Origin: Streptomyces sp. ISL-96
GTDB lineage: Bacteria > Actinomycetota > Actinomycetes > Streptomycetales > Streptomycetaceae
Assembly: GCF_018614035.1 (NCBI RefSeq)
Contig: NZ_JAGGPA010000080.1
Span: 1 to 64,000, forward strand
Reading direction: 5' to 3'
DNA length: 64,000 bases
The position numbers were made by a program, and so were the translations under genes. Positions 18,023 to 25,021 of the stretch are shown one piece after another. The notes under the pieces are model-generated. The model was not told the origin of the DNA. It did no database searches and saw nothing but the letters and a program-made list of their open reading frames with translations. The stretch's first letter is position 1. Each line of letters begins with the position of its first letter.

Positions 18023-18253
18023 GTGACTACTGTTCTGACCCCCGCGAGCCCCCTGACGGCCGCTGACCGATGCGACCGCTGCGGCGCCCAGGCTTACCTG
18101 CGCGTTGTCCTGGCCAGCGGCGGCGAACTGCTCTTTTGCGCCCACCACGGACGCAAGTTCGAGCCGGAACTCAAGAAGATCGCCGCTGAAATACAGGACG
18201 AGACCGACCGGCTGACCCCCGTGCCGCCGTCCCCGGAAGACGAGGAACGCTGA
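18023..18253 (+). CDS. Small zinc-ribbon protein (DUF7455-like)
   Basis: This 76-aa protein contains CDRCGAQAYLRV and then FCAHHGRKF, that is a CxxC...CxHH metal-binding arrangement, followed by an acidic C-terminal tail. It is conserved next to hrdB/parE in streptomycetes by recollection. The function is unknown. A GTG start follows AGAAGAGGCG. The ligand set suggests a single structural or regulatory zinc, and the nearby candidate ECF-type promoter would fit a redox-sensitive zinc protein; both points are inference. Confidence 0.85.
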   Translation: MTTVLTPASPLTAADRCDRCGAQAYLRVVLASGGELLFCAHHGRKFEPELKKIAAEIQDETDRLTPVPPSPEDEER

Positions 18254-18302
18254 CCCCTTCCTCGCGATCCCGACGAGCCAAAAGCCGGCTACCAGCCGGC
18301 TG

Positions 18303-18340
18303 ACGGGCGGTCTCCCCGATTTCCGGGGAAGGCCGCCCGT
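18303..18340. terminator. Bidirectional terminator between zinc-ribbon and protease genes
   Basis: ACGGGCGG/CCGCCCGT forms an outer 8-bp stem with an inner TCCCCG/CGGGGA stem. It sits between convergent genes. Just before it are two copies of the palindrome AGCCGGCT (18283-18290 and 18294-18301). Confidence 0.75.
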
Positions 18341-18361
18341 TCTCGTACGCTGCAAGCGTAA

Positions 18362-19192
18362 TCAGCTTCTTGCGGCCCAGGATTCAGGGGCCGCCGAGAG
18401 GCGTCCGTACACTCCGGGGTTCTGGGCCTGACCGCAGCCGCTCCCCCAGGAGACGAGCCCGATCAGCCGGCCGTCGGCCACCAGCGGCCCGCCGCTGTCC
18501 CCCTGGCAGGCGTCGTGGCCCCCTTTCTCGTCCCCCGCGCACAGCATCGTGGCAGCGCTGTACGTGCCGTCGGCGTGCCCCGGGTAAGCCTTCTCGCAGG
18601 CGCTGTCGGGCAGCACCTTCACCGGCGCGGCCCGCAGGTCGTCCGCGTACGCCCCGCCGCCCGTCGTATCGCCCCAGCCGTAGACGACCGCGTCCGTCCC
18701 CGCCGTGTACGCGGCATGCCCCGGCCCCGCCGCCTTGATGGCGTGTTCCGCGGGAAGCGGGCTCGCCAGCGTGAGGAGCGCGAAGTCCCCGGCGTTCGTC
18801 CCGGGGTCGTAACCCGGATTGAGCAGGACGCCGCTCACCGCGATCTCGCGGCCACCCGACCCCTTCAGCTCGCTGCGGCCCGCGATGACCTCCAGATCGC
18901 GCACCTGCCCCAGAGGTACGCCGAGCACCTCCTTGGTCACGCAGTGCGCCGCCGTCAGCACCCTGTCCGGCGCCACCTGCACTCCCCCGCAGAATTGCCC
19001 CGCCCGCGTACCCCCGAACCGGTCACGGCTGGAGAGGGCCACCACCCAGGGCGCCTGCGAGATCTCTACCAGCTTGCCCCCGATCACCACACCGTCCGGG
19101 ATGGTGGTACCGCCCGAGGCCTGTGGCGCCGCAAGGGCCACGGCCGTCAGGGCCAGCGCCCCTGTCAGTGATCCGGCGAAAGAGCGACGCAT
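18362..19192 (-). CDS. Secreted trypsin-like serine protease (S1)
   Basis: This 276-aa secreted S1 protease has a signal peptide (about 1-27) and a mature N-terminus near VIGGKLVEISQAPWVV. The catalytic triad is H83 (TAAHC), D136 (NAGDFALL) and S233 (CQGDSGGP). Asp227, six residues before the serine, predicts trypsin-like cleavage after Lys/Arg. The IGG activation site suggests a zymogen with a short propeptide. The ATG at 19192 has AGGAGG 7 nt upstream; the 17-residue longer frame has no such site. It is downstream of and codirectional with hrdB but separated from it by a strong terminator. Confidence 0.93.
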   Translation of the reverse strand: MRRSFAGSLTGALALTAVALAAPQASGGTTIPDGVVIGGKLVEISQAPWVVALSSRDRFGGTRAGQFCGGVQVAPDRVLTAAHCVTKEVLGVPLGQVRDLEVIAGRSELKGSGGREIAVSGVLLNPGYDPGTNAGDFALLTLASPLPAEHAIKAAGPGHAAYTAGTDAVVYGWGDTTGGGAYADDLRAAPVKVLPDSACEKAYPGHADGTYSAATMLCAGDEKGGHDACQGDSGGPLVADGRLIGLVSWGSGCGQAQNPGVYGRLSAAPESWAARS

Positions 19193-19266
19193 ACGGCCTC
19201 CTGGCTCGGTCCTGCGATGGCACCCCCAGCGTCGGCCGGACACCTGCGCGCCGCACCCGCGAAAAA

Positions 19267-19310
19267 CCGCCGGGCCCGGAGTCTCACGTACGAGACTCCG
19301 GGCCCGGCGG
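19267..19310 (-). terminator. Strong intrinsic terminator of hrdB
   Basis: A perfect 19-bp stem (19267-19285 with 19292-19310) with a 6-nt loop is followed on the minus strand by TTTTTC. It is 17 bp beyond the hrdB stop and isolates hrdB from the protease gene. Confidence 0.92.
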
Positions 19311-19326
19311 TGATGGAACGTACGAC

Positions 19327-20898
19327 CTAGTCGAGGTAGTCCCGCAGGACCTGCGAGCGCGACGGGTGGCGCAGTTTCGACATCGTCTTCGACTCGATCT
19401 GGCGGATGCGCTCACGCGTCACGCCGTAGACCTTGCCGATCTCGTCCAGCGTCTTCGGCTGACCGTCGGTGAGGCCGAATCGCATGGACACGACACCCGC
19501 CTCGCGCTCGGACAGGGTGTCGAGCACCGAGTGCAGCTGCTCCTGGAGGAGCGTGAAGGAGACGGCGTCGGCCGGGACGACCGCCTCGGAGTCCTCGATG
19601 AGGTCACCGAACTCGCTGTCGCCGTCCTCGCCGAGCGGGGTGTGCAGCGAGATGGGCTCGCGGCCGTACTTCTGGACCTCGATGACCTTCTCGGGGGTCA
19701 TGTCGAGTTCCTTGGCCAGCTCCTCCGGGGTGGGCTCGCGGCCCAGGTCCTGGAGCATCTGACGCTGGACGCGGGCCAGCTTGTTGATGACCTCGACCAT
19801 GTGCACCGGGATACGGATGGTGCGGGCCTGGTCGGCCATCGCGCGGGTGATCGCCTGCCGGATCCACCAGGTGGCGTACGTCGAGAACTTGTAGCCCTTG
19901 GTGTAGTCGAACTTCTCGACCGCGCGGATCAGACCGAGGTTCCCCTCCTGGATCAGGTCCAGGAAGAGCATGCCGCGGCCGGTGTAGCGCTTGGCCAGCG
20001 AGACCACGAGACGGAGGTTGGCCTCCAGGAGGTGGTTCTTGGCGCGGCGGCCGTCCTCGGCGATGATCTCCAGTTCGCGCTTGAGTTTCGGTGCGAGTTT
20101 GTCGCTGCTGGCCAGCTTGTCCTCGGCGAACAGGCCCGCCTCGATGCGCTTGGCGAGCTCCACTTCCTGCTCGGCGTTGAGGAGGGGAACCTTGCCGATC
20201 TGCTTGAGGTAGTCCTTGACGGGGTCGGCGGTGGCACCGGCGACAGCGACCTGCTGCGCGGGAGCGTCGTCCTCGTCGTCGTCGGAGAGAACGAAGCCCT
20301 TGGCCTCCCCGCCCTCTTCCTCTTCGTCGGTGCCCGGCTTGGCCGGGGTCTCCTCGGCGGAGTCCTCGCCGGCCTCGTCCGCGTCCTTCTTGGCGGAGGT
20401 CTTCTTCGGGGCCGTCTTCTTGGCCGCCGTCTTCTTCGCAGTGGTCTTCTTGGCTGCCGTCTTCTTGGCGGCGGCCTTCTTCACCGGCTCCGGGGCGACG
20501 GCAGCTACGGCGTCGTCGTCGGCCAGGGCGTCCACGAGTTCCGATGCCGGGGCGGCGGTGGCCGCGACCGTCCTGGCGGGGGCCGGCCGGTCCGTGTCGG
20601 TCGCGACGGCCTTGGTGGCGGTGCGCTTGACCGGGCTCTTCGCTGCGACGCTCTTGCGGGGGCGCTTGGGCGACTCCGCGGCAGTGACCATCAGCGTCAC
20701 ACCCTCTTCCTCGAGGATCTGGTTGAGGCTGCGCAGAACGTTCTTCCACTGGGCCGCCGGAATCTGGTCGGCCAAGAATGCCTGGCGCACGTCATCGCCC
20801 GCGATCTGCCCATCAGCCTTTCCCCGCTCGATAAGCGCCATCACAGACTCGGACTCGGCGATCTCCGGCGGGAGCGTACGGGATGTGCTGGCCGACAC
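19327..20898 (-). CDS. hrdB: Principal RNA polymerase sigma factor HrdB (sigma-70)
   Basis: This 523-aa housekeeping sigma factor has region 1.1-like helices at the N-terminus and a Lys/Ala/Thr-rich low-complexity linker with repeated KKTAAKK units (about 140-180). An acidic stretch, region 1.2 (DPVKDYLKQIGKVPLL), regions 2.1-2.4 (FLDLIQEGNLGLIRAVEKFD, YATWWIRQAITRAM), region 3, and region 4.2 (LDEIGKVYGVTRERIRQIES) follow. The GTG at 20898 (VSASTSRTLPPE) is preceded by GAGAGG and matches known HrdB N-termini. The frame open from 20967 adds 23 residues without support. It is slightly longer than the 511-aa S. coelicolor protein, the difference lying in the low-complexity linker. Confidence 0.97.
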   Translation of the reverse strand: MSASTSRTLPPEIAESESVMALIERGKADGQIAGDDVRQAFLADQIPAAQWKNVLRSLNQILEEEGVTLMVTAAESPKRPRKSVAAKSPVKRTATKAVATDTDRPAPARTVAATAAPASELVDALADDDAVAAVAPEPVKKAAAKKTAAKKTTAKKTAAKKTAPKKTSAKKDADEAGEDSAEETPAKPGTDEEEEGGEAKGFVLSDDDEDDAPAQQVAVAGATADPVKDYLKQIGKVPLLNAEQEVELAKRIEAGLFAEDKLASSDKLAPKLKRELEIIAEDGRRAKNHLLEANLRLVVSLAKRYTGRGMLFLDLIQEGNLGLIRAVEKFDYTKGYKFSTYATWWIRQAITRAMADQARTIRIPVHMVEVINKLARVQRQMLQDLGREPTPEELAKELDMTPEKVIEVQKYGREPISLHTPLGEDGDSEFGDLIEDSEAVVPADAVSFTLLQEQLHSVLDTLSEREAGVVSMRFGLTDGQPKTLDEIGKVYGVTRERIRQIESKTMSKLRHPSRSQVLRDYLD

Positions 20899-21014
20899 GA
20901 ACAACCTCTCGGAACGATGGAAACGGCTTCCGGCCCCGCCCTGAGTACGGGCTGCGACCGACGACATCGGCTGGGGATGTACCGACGGCGCAGGTTGAAC
21001 CTCGGACTGGTTAC

Positions 21015-21040
21015 AGCGCCACGTTCAGCGGCTGTATTCC
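21015..21040 (-). promoter_or_regulatory. Candidate SigR-type promoter of hrdB
   Basis: On the minus strand GGAAT (complement of 21036-21040), an 18-nt spacer and GCT resemble the SigR consensus GGAAT-N18-GTT, with one mismatch in the -10. hrdB of S. coelicolor is known to have a SigR-dependent second promoter. Distance to the start codon is about 115 nt. Confidence 0.4.
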
Positions 21041-21172
21041 CTCTTCGGCTGTCACCTCTTAGGTCATCGCACAGTTCCGCGGAGTGTTACGCCCAATCTG
21101 CGTGGCCCGAGTCACACCCCGTACGAAATGAGGAGGAACAGAAGGGACATCGGCTCTGAATCAGCTCACAAT

Positions 21173-21206
21173 CGTGTCGCCGGACCCCATGGGATCCGGC
21201 GACACG
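21173..21206 (-). terminator. whiH terminator hairpin
   Basis: CGTGTCGCCGGA and TCCGGCGACACG form a perfect 12-bp stem around a 10-nt loop, 58 bp beyond the whiH stop. Confidence 0.75.
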
Positions 21207-21264
21207 AGGTTCGTTCGTCAGCGCAGCCGGGCCGCAAGGCGCACACCCTGGCCGTGGTCCGCGG

Positions 21265-22152
21265 TCAGTGCTCGCGCGGCGCCGGCACCACACGCTCCAC
21301 TTCCGGGTGAACGGTGAGCAGTTGGCGCATGGCGGTCTCGGCGGCCATGGCGTCTCCCGCGGCGAGTGCGTCGACCGTGCGGGAGTGGTGCACGAGCGCG
21401 GCCTCGGTGGGGCGGTCACAGCCGGTGAGAGAGCCGCCGGACACCTGGAGGGCGGCGGAGACGATGCCGGAGAGGTGCTCGAGCATGCGGTTGCCCGCGA
21501 GCTGGATGAGCAGCGAGTGGAACTCGGCGTCGGCGCGGGAGTACGTCAGGGAGTCGCCCTGAGTGAGGGCGTGGCCCATGATCTCGACCATGTCGCCGAG
21601 TCGCTGCTGGAGGTCCTCGCGTCCGTGACCGGCGGCGAGGCGGGCGGCGAGCGGCTCGATCATCCACCGCAGTTCGCCCAGTTCGCGACGCTGGTCGTCA
21701 CGCTGCGGGCCGAAGGCCCGCCATTCGATGATGTCGGGGTCGAGCAGATTCCAGTCACTGACGGGGCGAACCCGCGTGCCGACGTTGGGGCGGGCGCTGA
21801 CGAGGCCCTTGGCCTCGAGTACGCGCAGCGATTCGCGTACGACGGTACGGGAGACCTCGAAGCGCTGGCCGATCTCCTCGGGGACGAGCGGACGGTCGGC
21901 GCCGAGGTCGCCGGAGACGATCATCTGGCCGAGCTGCTGGACGAGTTGGCCGTGGAGCCCGCGGCCCCGGCTGCCCGCAGAGCGGCGGCCCATCCGGCCC
22001 AGGTCCGCGTCGGCCCCTTCCCAGGAGGGCACGCCGACGCGATCGGCGCCCGGCGCCTCTGCGTAGGGGTAGCGGTCGAGTTCGCCCGGCCCGGCGAGGC
22101 CGGAATCGGCGGGGCGGGCGGCGGTCATCATGGTGTGCGCAAGGGTACTCAC
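21265..22152 (-). CDS. whiH: Sporulation transcription factor WhiH (GntR/FadR family)
   Basis: This 295-aa GntR-family regulator has a disordered N-terminal extension (about 1-60), a winged HTH (about 62-130, FEVSRTVVRESLRVLEAKG) and an FCD domain (about 150-280). The location directly upstream of hrdB is that of whiH in S. coelicolor, a sporulation-septation regulator transcribed by the sigma factor WhiG that also controls its own gene. The start is taken at GTG 22152 (AAGGA just upstream); ATG codons seven and eight residues later are alternatives. The His and Asp/Asn residues of the FCD pocket (AEFHSLL, HHSRTVDAL) are retained, so ligand or metal binding is possible. Confidence 0.87.
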   Translation of the reverse strand: MSTLAHTMMTAARPADSGLAGPGELDRYPYAEAPGADRVGVPSWEGADADLGRMGRRSAGSRGRGLHGQLVQQLGQMIVSGDLGADRPLVPEEIGQRFEVSRTVVRESLRVLEAKGLVSARPNVGTRVRPVSDWNLLDPDIIEWRAFGPQRDDQRRELGELRWMIEPLAARLAAGHGREDLQQRLGDMVEIMGHALTQGDSLTYSRADAEFHSLLIQLAGNRMLEHLSGIVSAALQVSGGSLTGCDRPTEAALVHHSRTVDALAAGDAMAAETAMRQLLTVHPEVERVVPAPREH

Positions 22153-22244
22153 GGATCCTTTGTCGGCGTGACTCCCGCGACCCTTGAGGTCTTTGGTGAA
22201 AAGCACACGAAAGGGTGATCGGCGCCCGCCCTGCAATTGACGAC

Positions 22245-22252
22245 TTATCGGA
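22245..22252 (-). promoter_or_regulatory. Candidate WhiG-type -10 element upstream of whiH
   Basis: The minus strand reads TCCGATAA about 93 bp before the whiH start, close to the WhiG -10 consensus GCCGATAA. No clear TAAA -35 lies 15 nt upstream, so confidence is limited. Known dependence of whiH on WhiG is the main support. Confidence 0.4.
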
Positions 22253-22276
22253 AAGAAACGGGCGCTCTCAGGGGAG

Positions 22277-22302
22277 TTGTGAGCGGCCGAAGGCCTTCAC
22301 AA
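22277..22302 (-). terminator. Hairpin downstream of the ABC transporter gene
   Basis: TTGTGA...TCACAA encloses GGCC-GAA-GGCC, forming an interrupted stem 11 bp after the stop codon of the minus-strand ABC gene. Confidence 0.5.
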
Positions 22303-22312
22303 CACGAGCCGG

Positions 22313-24049
22313 TCACCAATAGGTCCTGCGGCGAAGACCGGTGAACAGATACGCACAGAGCAGGGCACACAGCGACAACGTCAGCGCCGCGCCGACCGGT
22401 TGGGCCGCGACCCTCATCGCGGCCACCAGCCACGGATCGATCTCGTACGGCCATTGCAGCCACGCCACCTCGCGCAGCCTGCCCGGGAGTCCGGCCACCG
22501 ACCGTGCGGACGGGCCCACGACCACCTGCTGCGTGAGCGGCGCCACGAGGACGGGTACGGCGAGCACCGCGGCCACACCGGCGGCCGTGGCGCGGAAGAC
22601 CCCGGCGCCCAGTAGCCCGGCCCAGGCGCAGCCCACGGTGAGGCCGGACCAACTGACCGCCATGGAGAGCCATTTGTCCGGGACGCGGGTCAAGTCTTCG
22701 CCGTACACCAGCCTCAGGGCCTGGGCGTCGGCCACCGCGACGAGGAATCCCAGCAGCAGCGCGGCGGCCGCGGAGACGCCCAGTTTGGCGAGAAGCAGTC
22801 CGACGCGGCGGGGAACCGTGCCGCGGGCGGCCGCGAGGGCGGGGTACCGGAACTCCTCACCGAAGGCGATTGCTCCCAGCAGTCCGGCGCCGAACGCGGC
22901 GGGTGGCAGAGGCAGGATGTCCGGCCAGGCGGCGAGCAGGGCCGGCAGGGGGGTGCTGCCGGTGCGGGCCAGCAGTACGGAGATGGTCACGGAGGCGGCC
23001 AGGACGGCGGTGGCGATGAGGAGCGTCGTTCGCGTACCGAGGAGGCGGTGCAGTTCGTAGCGCAGGGGGCGGAGCGGGCTGCGGGACGGGCGGCGGGGCA
23101 GCGACGGCAGCGACTCAGCCGGTGCTCTGACCGGCGCCTCGGCCGCGGGTCGCTGTTCCTGCGACACGGGCCCTGGTCCCGTGTCGCCGCTCTCGTCGGC
23201 GAGCCGGTGGACCGGGATTCCGTGCCGGAAGGCGATCTCGCCGATCTGTGCGCAGTCGCTGCCGTAGACGGAGAGGCGGGCGCCGCCCTCGGTGACGACC
23301 TCGACGGAACGCCGGGCGGCGCGGGCCTCCCGGGTGACCAGGGCGCCGAGCCGGGCGGCGTGCGGTGTCCTGACGGCGACGCGGGGGCGGAGCCTGGTTC
23401 TGGCGAACTCGGCGGCGTCCTGGTCCGCGACGAGGCGGCCGCCCTCGATGGTGACGACCCGGTCGGCCGTACGGGCGGCTTCCTTGGCGTCGTCGGTGGT
23501 GTAGAGCACGGTGCCGCCCTGGGCGGCGTGGCCGCGCAGCAGCCCGTACAGCCAGCAGTTCTCGCGCGGCGACAGGCCCTTGGCCGGCTCGTCGAGGAGG
23601 AGCGTGTGCGGGTCTCCCAACAAGGCGGAGGCGAGGCCGAGTCGGCGGTCCATGCCGAGGGAGAGCATGCTGAGGCGCTCGTCGGCGAGGGCGGCCAGCC
23701 CGACGAGGTCGAGCATGTCGTTCGCGCGGGCGGCCGGCACGCCGACCGCGGCGCAGAGCATGCGGAGCTGGCCGCGGGCGGTACGCGCGGGGTGGCCCGG
23801 GACGTCACCGAGGAGCGCCCCGACCTCGCGGGCGGGGTGGGCGATCCGGTACAGGGGGCGGCCGCGGAAGTACGTGACGCCGCGGCCGGGCGCGAGGTCG
23901 AGCATCAGCCTGAGAGCCGTGGTCTTGCCGGACCCGGCGGCACCGAGGAGGGCCGTGACCTGCCCCGGCCGGGCCTCGAAGGTGAGGTCGTCGACGGCGG
24001 GCGGGAGGTCCCGGCGGGGGGCGCTGGTGAGTCCGATGGCCTGGAGCAT
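22313..24049 (-). CDS. ABC transporter, ATPase fused to permease
   Basis: This 578-aa protein has an N-terminal ATPase domain with Walker A GAAGSGKT (36-43), a degenerate signature (LSLGMDRR instead of LSGGQ) and Walker B TLLLDEP. A linker of about 70 residues follows, then six hydrophobic segments in the C-terminal 250 residues resembling ABC-2-type permeases (GEEFRYPALAAARGTVPRR is typical of that class). Usually ATPase and ABC-2 permease are separate genes, so this is a half-transporter in one chain that would dimerise. The substrate is unknown. The ATG at 24049 is chosen over 24103 because GAGAGAAG precedes it. It lies just upstream of whiH in the same orientation. Confidence 0.85.
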   Translation of the reverse strand: MLQAIGLTSAPRRDLPPAVDDLTFEARPGQVTALLGAAGSGKTTALRLMLDLAPGRGVTYFRGRPLYRIAHPAREVGALLGDVPGHPARTARGQLRMLCAAVGVPAARANDMLDLVGLAALADERLSMLSLGMDRRLGLASALLGDPHTLLLDEPAKGLSPRENCWLYGLLRGHAAQGGTVLYTTDDAKEAARTADRVVTIEGGRLVADQDAAEFARTRLRPRVAVRTPHAARLGALVTREARAARRSVEVVTEGGARLSVYGSDCAQIGEIAFRHGIPVHRLADESGDTGPGPVSQEQRPAAEAPVRAPAESLPSLPRRPSRSPLRPLRYELHRLLGTRTTLLIATAVLAASVTISVLLARTGSTPLPALLAAWPDILPLPPAAFGAGLLGAIAFGEEFRYPALAAARGTVPRRVGLLLAKLGVSAAAALLLGFLVAVADAQALRLVYGEDLTRVPDKWLSMAVSWSGLTVGCAWAGLLGAGVFRATAAGVAAVLAVPVLVAPLTQQVVVGPSARSVAGLPGRLREVAWLQWPYEIDPWLVAAMRVAAQPVGAALTLSLCALLCAYLFTGLRRRTYW

Positions 24050-24157
24050 CGCTTCTCTCGCGTGAGGGGAGGACCGCTCGGCGGCAGGGCGGTACCGCAG
24101 CAAGATAACGCGACATATCGGACTTTTGGCGCAACGAAGGGCCTACGGATACGGGTG

Positions 24158-24922
24158 TCAGACCTCGGGGCGCAGCATGGGCGGATTGAGCAGCGTCGCC
24201 CCGCCGGCCCGGAACAACTGCGCGGGCCGGCCGCCCTGCCGGGTCGTGGTCCCGCCCGAGGGGACGAGGAAACCGGGGGTGCCGGTGACCTTGCGGTGGA
24301 AGTTGCGGGGGTCGAGCGCGACTCCCCAGACGGCTTCGTACACCCGGCGCAGCTCCCCGACGGTGAACTCCGGGGGGCAGAACGCGGTGGCGAGGGACGA
24401 GTATTCGATCTTGGAGCGGGCGCGCTCCACGCCGTCCGCGAGGATCTGGGCATGGTCGAAGGCCAGCGGGGCCGGACTCTCGTCCTCGCGGGCGTAGCCA
24501 CCCTCCTGGGTGAGCAGGGCCTCCACCGGCGCCCAGCGCGCACTGTGCGCGTCGCCGCCGGCCCGCGGGGCGGGAAGGTCCGGCGCGAGCACCAGGTAGG
24601 CCACACTCACCACCCGCATACGGGGATCACGTTTCGGATCTCCGTACGTGGCGAGCTGTTCGAGGTGCGCCCCGTTCCCGACCGAGGGGGTACCGGGTTC
24701 GTGCGCGCACAGCCCCGTTTCCTCGGCGAGTTCGCGAGCCGCCGCCGCCCCGAGATCCTCCTCGGCCCGCACAAAGCCGCCCGGCAGCGCCCACCGGCCC
24801 TGATAAGGCTGCTCGCCGCGACGTACGACCAGCGCGCAGAGCGCGTGACGGCGCACGGTGAGCACGACCAGATCCACGGTGACGGCGAAGGGAGGAAAGG
24901 CCGATGGGTCGTAGGGGGACAT
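24158..24922 (-). CDS. Nudix-domain protein with winged-helix C-terminus (NrtR-like)
   Basis: This 254-aa protein has an N-terminal Nudix domain with an intact Nudix box (G49-x5-E55-x7-R63-E-L-A-E-E-T-G-L). A C-terminal winged-helix segment (about 165-250, FTVGELRRVYEAVWG...NFHRKV) follows, as in NrtR regulators of NAD metabolism, which bind ADP-ribose. Because the catalytic box is intact it may also hydrolyse ADP-ribose. The start at ATG 24922 is preferred: a TATGAT -10 element ends 6 nt upstream, implying a leaderless mRNA. The frame from 25018 would add 32 residues and is the alternative. No NAD biosynthesis gene is adjacent, so the target is uncertain. Confidence 0.82.
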   Translation of the reverse strand: MSPYDPSAFPPFAVTVDLVVLTVRRHALCALVVRRGEQPYQGRWALPGGFVRAEEDLGAAAARELAEETGLCAHEPGTPSVGNGAHLEQLATYGDPKRDPRMRVVSVAYLVLAPDLPAPRAGGDAHSARWAPVEALLTQEGGYAREDESPAPLAFDHAQILADGVERARSKIEYSSLATAFCPPEFTVGELRRVYEAVWGVALDPRNFHRKVTGTPGFLVPSGGTTTRQGGRPAQLFRAGGATLLNPPMLRPEV

Positions 24923-24928
24923 GCCGCG

Positions 24929-24957
24929 ATCATAGTCGTCTGCCTGACGATAAACAG
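24929..24957 (-). promoter_or_regulatory. Leaderless promoter with internal palindrome (NrtR-like gene)
   Basis: The minus strand shows TATGAT (24929-24934), placed so that transcription would begin at the A of ATG 24922. The spacer holds an inverted repeat TCGTC-N5-GACGA (24936-24950), well placed as an autorepressor operator. The -35 region (CTGTTT) is poor. Confidence 0.5.
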
Positions 24958-25021
24958 TGTTCTCGCCGCGGAAACGGCCGTCCGCGGCGACCTCTTCGCG
25001 CCACTCGTCGACATCCATGGT

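Larger units (their letters stand above)
20899..21264. other. hrdB upstream region
   Basis: This 366-bp stretch has no gene. It holds the hrdB promoters (minus), including the SigR-like candidate listed separately, and near its right end the terminator of whiH. The short frames here have poor codon bias. Confidence 0.6.
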
